Shown here piece after piece: positions 32,532 through 39,436 of a stretch of DNA of 40,453 bases; position 1 is the first letter of the stretch, and every line of letters begins with the position of its first letter. Below the pieces are notes generated by a model. It was not told the DNA's origin. It searched no databases and saw nothing but the letters and a program-made list of their open reading frames with translations. The DNA lies in contig DATKMJ010000036.1 in assembly GCA_035541935.1 (NCBI GenBank), forward strand, positions 1 to 40,453. Direction: 5' to 3'. Position numbers and translations under genes: made by a program. Source of the DNA: Candidatus Binatia bacterium. Its GTDB lineage: Bacteria; Vulcanimicrobiota; Vulcanimicrobiia; Vulcanimicrobiales; Vulcanimicrobiaceae.

Positions 32532-32804
32532 CTAGTGGTAGAAGTAGGGGTCGAGCACCGTTACGGGGGTCACCGAGTCGACAGGCAAGCCGTTCTTTGC
32601 TGCCGCCGCGCGGATCGCGGCCTCGTCGGGGCCGTCGTAGATGCAGAACGTCTTCTTCTTGTCGGCGGTCACGTAGGAGTGGACCCAGGTAACGCCGTCG
32701 GCAGCGTTTGCGAGGCAGACCTTCTCGGCGATCGCCGCCCCTTCGTCGGTTGCCGGCAGGTCGAGCCCGTCGGGAAAGATTCGCTCGACTAAAAAACGCG
32801 GCAT
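32532..32804 (-). CDS. DUF4242 family protein
   Basis: 90 residues from the ATG at 32804 with GGAG nine bases upstream; a longer frame to 32831 has no such site. PRFLVERIFPDGLDLP, GVTWVHSYVTADKKKTFC, IYDGPDEAAIRAAA and NGLPVDSVTPVTVLDPYFY make up the DUF4242 pattern end to end. Some relatives bind nickel and form ferredoxin-like dimers, but their role is not settled. No signal peptide. It sits alone between the DNA hairpin at 32846 and the coiled-coil gene. Confidence 0.9.
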   Translation of the reverse strand: MPRFLVERIFPDGLDLPATDEGAAIAEKVCLANAADGVTWVHSYVTADKKKTFCIYDGPDEAAIRAAAAKNGLPVDSVTPVTVLDPYFYH

Positions 32805-32845
32805 ATCGCGTATCTCCGTTGGAAATGGCATCCGGTTGAAGAGAG

Positions 32846-32871
32846 ATGGGCCGCCGGTGAGGGCGGCCCAT
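32846..32871 (-). terminator. GC-rich hairpin after the secreted HEYGE gene
   Basis: ATGGGCCGCC and GGCGGCCCAT form a perfect 10-bp stem around a 6-base loop. It lies 44 bases after the stop of the 32915-33877 gene and before the DUF4242 gene. No U-tract follows on the minus strand. It is the likeliest terminator or attenuator between the two genes. Confidence 0.55.
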
Positions 32872-32914
32872 GTTGTCTGGGTGCCGGCGGCCGGAGCCGC
32901 TCGGCGTTACGCGG

Positions 32915-33877
32915 TTACGGGTAGGACTGAACGCAGGACTGCGTCGCGTTGCTGAACATCGGCTGCGAGGTGTAGGACTTCTTACCGAACGGATCGTTCT
33001 GGATGTCCTGCCACGCGCAGATGTCGCCGATCTCGCCTTCCGAGCCGTTGTACCAGCCGCTCGGCGGGTTCGGGTCGGTGACGGATTCGCCGTACTCGTG
33101 ACCTTCGACGATCGTTACGCCTTCATCGGTCGCACTCTCGTCGCTCGGCGGGGTGGTGAAGTTCGCGCCGCAGCTCGAGCCCGCATCGGGCATATACGGC
33201 AGGTTCGTGTACGAGACGAGTTTGCCGCTGCTGAAGGTCGCGCTATGGTACGCGCACCACTGGGTGCCGAAGCCGGTCGAGCTGTGGCCGTGCGGGGTCG
33301 CAACGACGTACGAACCGTTGGGGTCGTAGCCAAACTTCGCGACGCCGTTAAGCGCCTCGGCCGCCACCTGAGCGTCGCTCGGGTGAGCCGGAACGGCGTT
33401 CGTGTTGTCCATCCAGACGCCGCCGAGCTGCTTCTTCGGGTTGGTGATATACGTGGTCGTGCTGCTCACGATCTCGTAGTACTGGGTGTAGATGTTGTTG
33501 TGTCCGCTGCCGCCCATGTTCTTGGCATAGCTCTTGAGCAGCTTCGCCACTTTGTCGGCATCGCCGTAGGTCTTGTAACCCCAGAAGATGATATACGCTT
33601 TGGGGGCGACCAGCACGGGGCCGTTGCCATAGTTCAGAAGGATATCCGGGTTAACTTTAGCTTGTTTGCTCGCCGCTTCGCGCGTGGCGAAGTAGTGCGG
33701 CGTGTGGTAGAGCACGCCGTCCTGCTGGATCCAGTCCGGACCCATCGGAACGTGACTCTGCAATTGCTGCGGGGCCGTTGACCCCATCGACGGCGTTACG
33801 CCCGAGTTGGCGCAGCCAACCATTGCGAGCGTTGCCGCACATCCGAGAACCGCGGCAAGTCGCGAGTGCCTATACAT
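32915..33877 (-). CDS. Lipoprotein with an HEYGE metalloprotease-like motif
   Basis: 320 residues. The ATG follows AGAGG by ten bases. The signal peptide ends LAMVGC. The mature protein has VLVAPKAYIIFWGYKTYGD, YYEIVSSTTTYITNPKKQLGG, ATPHGHSSTGFGTQWCAYH and CGANFTTP. It then has VEGHEYGESVTDPNPPSGW, which looks like a variant of a zinc-protease helix (HExxE in place of HExxH), and EIGDICAWQD, which may supply a third ligand. I recall similar secreted proteins with HExxEAVTDP in other bacteria. Protease activity is inference. A structured leader lies upstream. Confidence 0.75.
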   Translation of the reverse strand: MYRHSRLAAVLGCAATLAMVGCANSGVTPSMGSTAPQQLQSHVPMGPDWIQQDGVLYHTPHYFATREAASKQAKVNPDILLNYGNGPVLVAPKAYIIFWGYKTYGDADKVAKLLKSYAKNMGGSGHNNIYTQYYEIVSSTTTYITNPKKQLGGVWMDNTNAVPAHPSDAQVAAEALNGVAKFGYDPNGSYVVATPHGHSSTGFGTQWCAYHSATFSSGKLVSYTNLPYMPDAGSSCGANFTTPPSDESATDEGVTIVEGHEYGESVTDPNPPSGWYNGSEGEIGDICAWQDIQNDPFGKKSYTSQPMFSNATQSCVQSYP

Positions 33878-33923
33878 ACAGCGTGAACCTCTTTTATAAG
33901 AGTAGCTAGGGGATAGCTAGCAG

Positions 33924-34006
33924 GGAAAGTTTTGCCTTTCCGCAGGGTTGGGGGACCTCCCTGCGCCAGGCGTGAGCGCAAGAGGAGCAAGCCTGCCCAC
34001 GCCTGG
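33924..34006 (-). promoter_or_regulatory. Candidate structured leader RNA before the HEYGE gene
   Basis: Three nested or adjacent stems lie between the DPH-domain gene and the start at 33877. One is CCAGGCGTG with CACGCCTGG (33966-34006, 9 bp with a 23-base loop). The second is CGCAGGG with CCCTGCG (33941-33965), the third GGAAAG with CTTTCC (33924-33941). A TAGCTA-rich repeat follows at 33903-33920. The outer stem could instead be the terminator of the gene ending at 34028. It matches no riboswitch consensus I recall. Confidence 0.45.
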
Positions 34007-34027
34007 CCTCCACGATGCGGTTCGCGC

Positions 34028-34894
34028 TTACTCTGATGCCGGTTGCGGCCAACCGACCGGCGGCGGCTCGATAATCGGCGGCTGACCGATCGGATATGGG
34101 CCGATGATCGGACCGCCGGAGATCGGCCCGCCGCCGATCGGCCCCGAACTCGACGGCGGCCCGTTGACGAGCGCGCCGCCGAGATCGACGTCGTGCGCAG
34201 TGACGTCGACGTTGACGCCCTTGCCTTGCGGATTCAACGTCGCCTCGATGCGGCCGCCCGAGCCGTTCTGCGCGGTGACGACGAGCGAGCCGTTCTGATC
34301 GAGCGTCGCCGACGCGCCGTCGCCGAGTTGCACGGTCTGGCCGCGCGCGATCGAGATCTGACGTCCGTAGCTCGTGATCGAGGCTGCGCCGTCGTTGTTC
34401 ATCGTGACGGTCGTCGCGCCGTTATTCAGCGCGACCGTCGCCGATTGGTTCCACGTAACGCCCTTGCCGTTCGGCTGCGTAACCTGCGTAGAGAGTCGAA
34501 ACCCGCCGGCGAACGAGTCGGAGTCGAGCAGGTCGGGCTGCGACGACATGTTGTTCCACTTCTGCCCGTTGAACGAGAGGTGTGGATCGCCGTCGCTGGA
34601 GCCCGAAGCGTTCTGGAAGAAGCGCTCGTTTGCGCTGCCGCTCCCGTTGCCGCACCCGTAACCCATGAGCGATTGCAGCACCTGCATGAGCTGCTGCAAG
34701 ACGCCCATGAGCGGGCCGAAGAGGCCTTGCAGGGATCCCGAGTCGTTGGAAGCCGGCGGCGCGAATCGGGAGATTCCGTCGCCGGCGGCGGCCGCGGTGC
34801 TCCCTCGAACGAGAGCCCCCTCGGATTCGGCGTTTCCGGCGGGCGAGGCCAGCGAATTGGGTGTGAGCGAACTTTCGAGCGGCTGAACGTACAT
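34028..34894 (-). CDS. DPH-motif protein with Gly/Pro-rich tail (DUF1521/vWD-like)
   Basis: 288 residues; GGAGG is six bases before the ATG at 34894, so the longer frame to 35299 over prfB is rejected. The N-terminal ~90 residues are Ser/Ala-rich with a short helix LFGPLMGVLQQLMQVLQSLM and CGNGSGS. DGDPHLSFNGQKWN opens a beta-rich domain with repeated strands (ATVALNNGATTVTMNNDG, QTVQLGDGASATLDQNG and IEATLNPQGKGVNVDVTA). This resembles bacterial DPH/DUF1521 or von-Willebrand-D-like modules. The tail is Gly/Pro-rich (GPIGGGPISGGPIIGPYP). There is no signal peptide; export by another route is possible. Confidence 0.75.
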   Translation of the reverse strand: MYVQPLESSLTPNSLASPAGNAESEGALVRGSTAAAAGDGISRFAPPASNDSGSLQGLFGPLMGVLQQLMQVLQSLMGYGCGNGSGSANERFFQNASGSSDGDPHLSFNGQKWNNMSSQPDLLDSDSFAGGFRLSTQVTQPNGKGVTWNQSATVALNNGATTVTMNNDGAASITSYGRQISIARGQTVQLGDGASATLDQNGSLVVTAQNGSGGRIEATLNPQGKGVNVDVTAHDVDLGGALVNGPPSSSGPIGGGPISGGPIIGPYPIGQPPIIEPPPVGWPQPASE

Positions 34895-34991
34895 GAAAAA
34901 CCTCCGTCGCGTAAGTGTTGCCGTTTGAATCACGACGAGTGCGAGCCGCGACAAGGGACGCGGACGCTCGAAAGAAAAGCGACTCACCGCA

Positions 34992-36102
34992 ATGAGCGAG
35001 ACGCAAGTAACGGCGATTTCCCGCCTCGAGGAGCGCCTCGAGACGCTCAAGGAGCGTCTTTGACGACGCACTGACGCGCCGTCGGATAACCGAGCTAGAC
35101 GAACGCTCGCGGTCGCAGGAGTTCTGGAGCGATCCCGACTCGGCACAACGCGTGATGAAGGATCTGGCCGAGTTGCGCGAGCGAGCTGCAGCGCTCGACG
35201 CCGTCGCCGACTCGTTGCGCGAAGGGCGCGAGCTGCTGGGGCTCTTCGAGGGCGATTCGGCGGCCGAGGCCGAGGCCGATCGCTCGATTGCGACGGCATC
35301 GGCGGCGCTCGAACGGCTCGAGATGGCCGCGAGCTTCAGCGGCGAGTTCGACTCTCATAACGCGATCGTCAGCATCTTCGCCGGCGCCGGCGGCGTCGAC
35401 GCCGCCGATTGGACCCAGATGCTCGCGCGCATGTATCTTCGCTGGGCCGAATCGAAGGGGTTCTCGACGCAGATCGTCGACGAGTCGCCGGCGGAGGAGG
35501 CGGGTCTGAAGTCGGTGACGTTCTTCGTTCGCGGGCGCAACGCATACGGGCTGCTCGAGAGCGAGCGCGGCGTGCACCGGCTCGTTCGGCTATCGCCGTT
35601 CGACGCGGCGCATCGCCGCCACACGTCGTTTGCCGCGGTGGACGTTATCCCGGAAGTCGAGGCGGGAGAGAACGCCGACGTAGAACTCAAGCCTGACGAT
35701 CTGCGAATCGAAACGTTCAAATCCGGCGGCGCGGGCGGCCAGTACGTGAACAAGACCGAGTCGGCGGTGCGCGTGATCCACCTGCCGACCGGGCTCATCG
35801 TCGCGTCGCAGCAGGAGCGTTCGCAAGCGCAGAACCGCGACGTGGCGCTCGGCATTTTGCGCGCGAAGCTCGTCGCTCGCATCGCCGAGGAGCGCGATCG
35901 TAAACTCGAGGATCTTCGGGGCGAACGGCAGGCAAACGAGTGGGGATCGCAGATCCGCTCGTACGTTCTCCAGCCGTATCAGCTCGTCAAGGACCACCGC
36001 ACCGGCGTCGAGACCGGCAACGTCGCCGAAGTGCTCGACGGGGGGATCGACACGTTCGTCTGGCCCTACCTCCAGCAGCGCCGCGTTCGATCTCAGGAAT
36101 AA
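34992..36102 (+). CDS. prfB: Peptide chain release factor 2, programmed +1 frameshift
   Basis: RF2 ends translation at UGA and UAA stop codons. The ATG at 34992 opens a 23-codon stretch (MSETQVTAISRLEERLETL...) that ends in CTT TGA. Reading continues in the +1 frame from GAC at 35062 to give about 369 residues, close to the usual 365. Signature elements are the SPF tripeptide near residue 201 in LVRLSPFDAAHRRH, which reads the stop codon, and the GGQ motif near residue 248 in GGAGGQYVNKTES, which drives peptide release. Without the frameshift only a 23-residue peptide results. It is followed directly by the DUF2079 gene. Confidence 0.97.
35051..35064 (+). promoter_or_regulatory. prfB programmed frameshift site
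   Basis: The sequence CTC AAG GAG CGT CTT TGA C is the textbook RF2 autoregulation site. An internal Shine-Dalgarno-like AAGGAG sits three bases before CTT, the slippery Leu codon precedes the in-frame TGA, and C follows it. When RF2 is scarce the ribosome shifts +1 and makes full-length RF2. Confidence 0.95.
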
Positions 36103-37494
36103 GTGCGCGACAGATTCCTCTGGGCGGGATGCCTGATCTACGCGCTGCTCTTCGCGTGGCTCGGCTCGATCAAGTACGACGCGCACCGCAACCTCGTGGA
36201 CTTCGGCATCTTCGCGCAGACCGCGGCGAGCGCGTTCGGCTGTTTCTGCAATCCGATCGAGGGCAGCCACTGGGCGTTTCACTTCTCGCCGATTCTCTAT
36301 CCGGTTGCCGTTGCGGTCGCGCTCGTTCGCACGCCGATCACCCTCGTCGCGCTCCAGGCGATCGCCGGCGCGCTCGTGGCGCCTCCGATCTACGCGCTGG
36401 TTCGCTCGCGAAGCGGCGTTGCGATCGCGCGTCTCAGCGCGGTCGTCGTCTGGCTCTACCCGCCGCTCGCAGGACTGATCTTCGGCGACTTTCACGAGAA
36501 CGGCTTCGCGCCGGCTGCGGTCGCGTGGACGCTCTATGCCTTCGACGCCGGGCTGCTGGGCTGGACCGTCGCCTGCGCGATCGTCACGCTCTCAATAAAG
36601 GAAGATCAAGCGATCTTTCTCGCGATCGCCGGAGCGTTGGGCGCCTGGAACTTCCGCGGCACGCGTCGCGGTCGCTTAGCGGCGGGAGTCGCGGTCGCGA
36701 GCGCGCTCGTGCTCGTCGCGTTCTTCGGGTTCGTTCAACCGCATGCGGCATCTGCCGCGTCAACTTCGTGGCAGCCGTCGCGCTTCTACGGCTGGGGCCC
36801 GGTAAGCGCGCGCGAGCTCGCAGCCGGCATCGGCGAGCGAGCCGGCTTTCTGCTGCTCGCGTTCGCGCCGCTGCTCTTCATGCCGCTCGGCTCGAGCGCG
36901 ATCGCGCTGGCGGTCGCGCCGCTCGGCGAAGTGCTGCTCTCGCGCATGCCGACGACGTTCACGCTCGGCACGCACTACGCCGGCGCCTGGATCGGATACG
37001 TTCTCGTACCGTTCGCGCTGACGATACGCCGCCTGGACGCGCGCCGCGCGCGTGCGCTCCTGCTCTGGTGCATCGCCCTCTGCGTCGTCGAGCTCGCGGT
37101 CGCCGATCCGCTCCACCCCGGTATCAACCTTCGTTGGGAGCAGCCGCGCGACGCCGCGCTCGATCGCTTCTTAAAAGAGTTGCCGCCCAGCGCGGCGGTC
37201 GCGACGCAGGAAGAGGCCTACACGCATCTCGCGCTCGCCGATCCGTACGCATCGCTGCTGCCGGAGTCACCGGCGGTCGAGGAGCGCGCCTGCTTCGTCG
37301 TAATAGACCGCAAGTTTCCGGATTCTCCTCGCCTGCAAGAGTACGGCGACGCGTTGCGGCGCTTGGTGGACGACGGCCGCTACGCGCTGGTGACCGAGCG
37401 CGAAGGGATCGAGCTCTATCGCAGCACGAGCAGATGCGCGAGCGCCTCGGCGGCGCGCGTCGGCCAATCGCCGTCCGCTCGCACGACGCGGTGA
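36103..37494 (+). CDS. DUF2079 family membrane protein
   Basis: 463 residues. The GTG follows the prfB stop with no gap. Ten or so hydrophobic helices are present. NLVDFGIFAQTAASAFGCFCN and EGSHWAFHFSPILYP match the family's conserved first periplasmic loop, and FGDFHENGFAPAAVAWTLYAF the next. The family belongs to the GT-C-like superfamily of polytopic glycosyltransferases, though its activity is not shown. The soluble C-terminus (LDRFLKELPPSAAVATQEEA) looks like a donor- or lipid-carrier-proximal domain. The last 79 bases overlap the convergent gene at 37416. Confidence 0.88.
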   Translation: MRDRFLWAGCLIYALLFAWLGSIKYDAHRNLVDFGIFAQTAASAFGCFCNPIEGSHWAFHFSPILYPVAVAVALVRTPITLVALQAIAGALVAPPIYALVRSRSGVAIARLSAVVVWLYPPLAGLIFGDFHENGFAPAAVAWTLYAFDAGLLGWTVACAIVTLSIKEDQAIFLAIAGALGAWNFRGTRRGRLAAGVAVASALVLVAFFGFVQPHAASAASTSWQPSRFYGWGPVSARELAAGIGERAGFLLLAFAPLLFMPLGSSAIALAVAPLGEVLLSRMPTTFTLGTHYAGAWIGYVLVPFALTIRRLDARRARALLLWCIALCVVELAVADPLHPGINLRWEQPRDAALDRFLKELPPSAAVATQEEAYTHLALADPYASLLPESPAVEERACFVVIDRKFPDSPRLQEYGDALRRLVDDGRYALVTEREGIELYRSTSRCASASAARVGQSPSARTTR

Positions 37495-38393
37495 GGGGCG
37501 GCCCAGGGCGACCAGCGCGCGACCTGCAGCGCGTACGAACGTTGCCCGGGAAAGACGGCGACGACCGGCGTTCCAATCGTGCCCGCGACGTGCAACGCGC
37601 CGGAGTCGGGCGTCACGATCGCGGGAGCGGCGCCGATCGCAGCCTTCCAAGCTTCGATCTCGGCGAACCGGCTAACCGCTAAACCGGTGGCATCGGCGAC
37701 GCGCTGCGCGTAAGACGCTTCATTCGCGGCGGAGAGCAGGTGCGGCTCGCCGGTCGCCGCGACGCGGCGGATCATCTCGACGACCTGCTCGAACGGGATG
37801 CCGAGCCGTTCCCACTTGTCGGTGATCTGAATGGCGACGCGCTCGTCGGGTTCCGGTTCGCGTTCGAGCACGAGCGGTCGCAGCACGCTCGCATCCCGGG
37901 TCGGCGATTCGTCGCCGACGAGATCGCTGCCGAGACGAAAGAGCACCTCGCACTCGTGCGGCGCGCGGCGATCCAAACCCGCGCTGCGGTAGATCGTGCG
38001 ACGCACGAGGCGCCGCGACCAGATCGTTTTGAACGGCTTGCCCCACGGGTCGGCAAAGCCGACGCTCTTCGGCGCGCCGATCGCGCCGGCAAGACGATAG
38101 CCGGCGGGATCCTCGGTTGCGACCAAGACGCAGCCATAGTTCCGCTCGCGCAGCTCGCGGCCGAGCCGTTCGATCTCCGTAAGGTTCGACGTCGCGCTCG
38201 AGCGCAACGCGACGGCGCGCGCGACGATCGCTCGCGCCGCGCGGCTGGAGAAGACGCCGGCGCTCGCTTCGCTCAAGAGCACGTCGGCTGCGATCGAACG
38301 CCGCTGCAACGCCGCGAGCAGCGGCGTGAGGGCGAGTGCGTCGCCGATGGCGTCGAGGCGGATGATGAGCACCGACGGGGAAACTTCCGGCAT
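37416..38393 (-). CDS. Glycosyltransferase family 9 (heptosyltransferase-like)
   Basis: 325 residues from an ATG with GGAAAG seven bases upstream; the longer frame to 38759 is rejected. LIIRLDAIGDALALTPLLAAL is the classic N-terminal phosphate/nucleotide-sugar-contacting segment of GT9 enzymes. GIPFEQVVEMIRR and TPDSGALHVAGTIGTPVVAVF form the C-terminal acceptor-binding part. The enzyme should add heptose or a related sugar to a lipopolysaccharide or glycan core on the inner face of the membrane. Its 3' end overlaps the DUF2079 gene by 79 bases tail to tail. It diverges from the YbjQ-family gene by 57 bases. Confidence 0.9.
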   Translation of the reverse strand: MPEVSPSVLIIRLDAIGDALALTPLLAALQRRSIAADVLLSEASAGVFSSRAARAIVARAVALRSSATSNLTEIERLGRELRERNYGCVLVATEDPAGYRLAGAIGAPKSVGFADPWGKPFKTIWSRRLVRRTIYRSAGLDRRAPHECEVLFRLGSDLVGDESPTRDASVLRPLVLEREPEPDERVAIQITDKWERLGIPFEQVVEMIRRVAATGEPHLLSAANEASYAQRVADATGLAVSRFAEIEAWKAAIGAAPAIVTPDSGALHVAGTIGTPVVAVFPGQRSYALQVARWSPWAAPHRVVRADGDWPTRAAEALAHLLVLR

Positions 38394-38450
38394 GCCGGTT
38401 CTTTCCGCCCGGGAATTCCAAGTCGCCTGCCGGAGCCTCTCTCGACCGCG

Positions 38451-38786
38451 ATGATCGCTCGCGACGACGTCGTGACTTTCGACCGTCTCGACGGCTATCG
38501 CACCGTGCGCAGCTTCGGGCACGTCTCGGGCAGCGCGTCGCGCCCCCGCAACCGGCTGCGCTCGACCTTTCGCAGCCTCGGCATGTTGATCGGACTTGCC
38601 GGAACGGAGTTTTTGAGCGACGCCGAGCAGCTGCGGACCGAGGCGCTCGACGCGCTGCGGCGCGGCGCCGATGCAATGGGCGCCAACGCGGTGATCGGTC
38701 TGCAATTCTTCGTCTCCGAGCGGAGCGATGGTTCGTGCGAGGTCGTCGCGTACGGGCAAGCGGTGACGGTGTGCAAGAGCGGCTGA
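38451..38786 (+). CDS. YbjQ/UPF0145 family protein
   Basis: 111 residues. VVTFDRLDGYRTVRSFGHVSG, RTEALDALRRGADAMGANAVIGLQF and VVAYGQAVTV match the YbjQ (heavy-metal-binding-like) family pattern of strands and one helix. The family has no settled function. No signal peptide. It overlaps the glycosylase gene by 16 bases, so it is part of the same operon. The ATG has no near ribosome-binding site, GGAG being 14 bases away. Confidence 0.88.
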   Translation: MIARDDVVTFDRLDGYRTVRSFGHVSGSASRPRNRLRSTFRSLGMLIGLAGTEFLSDAEQLRTEALDALRRGADAMGANAVIGLQFFVSERSDGSCEVVAYGQAVTVCKSG

Positions 38787-39436
38787 GCCGCCTCGCCGAG
38801 GGATCGCTCGCGGCGAACGCGTGCCGTAAGTGCACGATCGGATACGAACGGCGTAACAACGTGTACGGCGAAGGCGATCCGTGCGCGCGCGTCATGGTTG
38901 TCGGCGAGGGTCCGGGCGAGACCGAGGACGAGTTGGGCCGCCCGTTCGTCGGGCGGGCGGGACAGTTGCTCGATCGGATGCTTGGCGCGATCGGATTGGC
39001 GAGGTCGGAAGTCTACATCTGCAACACGGTGAAGTGCCGGCCGACGGTGCCGGGCCCGAACGGACCGCGCAACCGCGCTCCCGATCAAGAAGAGATGGAC
39101 AACTGCCGGCCGTTTCTGGACGAGCAGATCGAGATCGTCTCGCCGGAGATCGTTCTCGCGCTCGGCGCGCCGGCCGCAAAATTGTTTCTCGGCCGCGACT
39201 TTCAAATCACGCGCATGCGCGGCCGTTGGTACGTCGGGCCGAACGGCATCCCGCTGATGGTCACGTTCCATCCCGCGTATATTCTGCGGCAGACCGGCGG
39301 CGAGATCGAAGCCGTGAAGCGTTTGGTATGGGAAGATCTCAAGGCGGTGCGCGCAAAACTCGACGAGCCTGCGGTCGCGGCCGCGCAGGCCGACCCGGAG
39401 ATCGCGAAGCAGGTGAGTCTCTTTGACGCCGGTTGA
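38771..39436 (+). CDS. Type-4 uracil-DNA glycosylase (Fe-S)
   Basis: 221 residues from a GTG inside the end of the YbjQ-family gene; an earlier start at 38735 is less likely. Cys18 and Cys21 in CRKC, with Cys in VKCRP and DNCRPF, hold the 4Fe-4S cluster. VMVVGEGPGETEDELGRPFVG is the uracil-binding motif and VTFHPAYILR the catalytic/DNA-binding motif. The enzyme removes uracil from DNA in base-excision repair. It is overlapped by rlmN by 14 bases, so the three genes are coupled. Confidence 0.95.
   Translation: MQERLSRLAEGSLAANACRKCTIGYERRNNVYGEGDPCARVMVVGEGPGETEDELGRPFVGRAGQLLDRMLGAIGLARSEVYICNTVKCRPTVPGPNGPRNRAPDQEEMDNCRPFLDEQIEIVSPEIVLALGAPAAKLFLGRDFQITRMRGRWYVGPNGIPLMVTFHPAYILRQTGGEIEAVKRLVWEDLKAVRAKLDEPAVAAAQADPEIAKQVSLFDAG

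Noticed and set aside
35152-36102. prfB beginning at the ATG of 35152
   Set aside because: This would drop the N-terminal ~53 residues of RF2; the upstream 23 codons plus CTT TGA C frameshift site give a full-length factor.
35940-37682. 580-residue plus-strand frame overlapping prfB and DUF2079
   Set aside because: It is Arg-rich shadow sequence with no domain; the two genes in other frames have clear family motifs.
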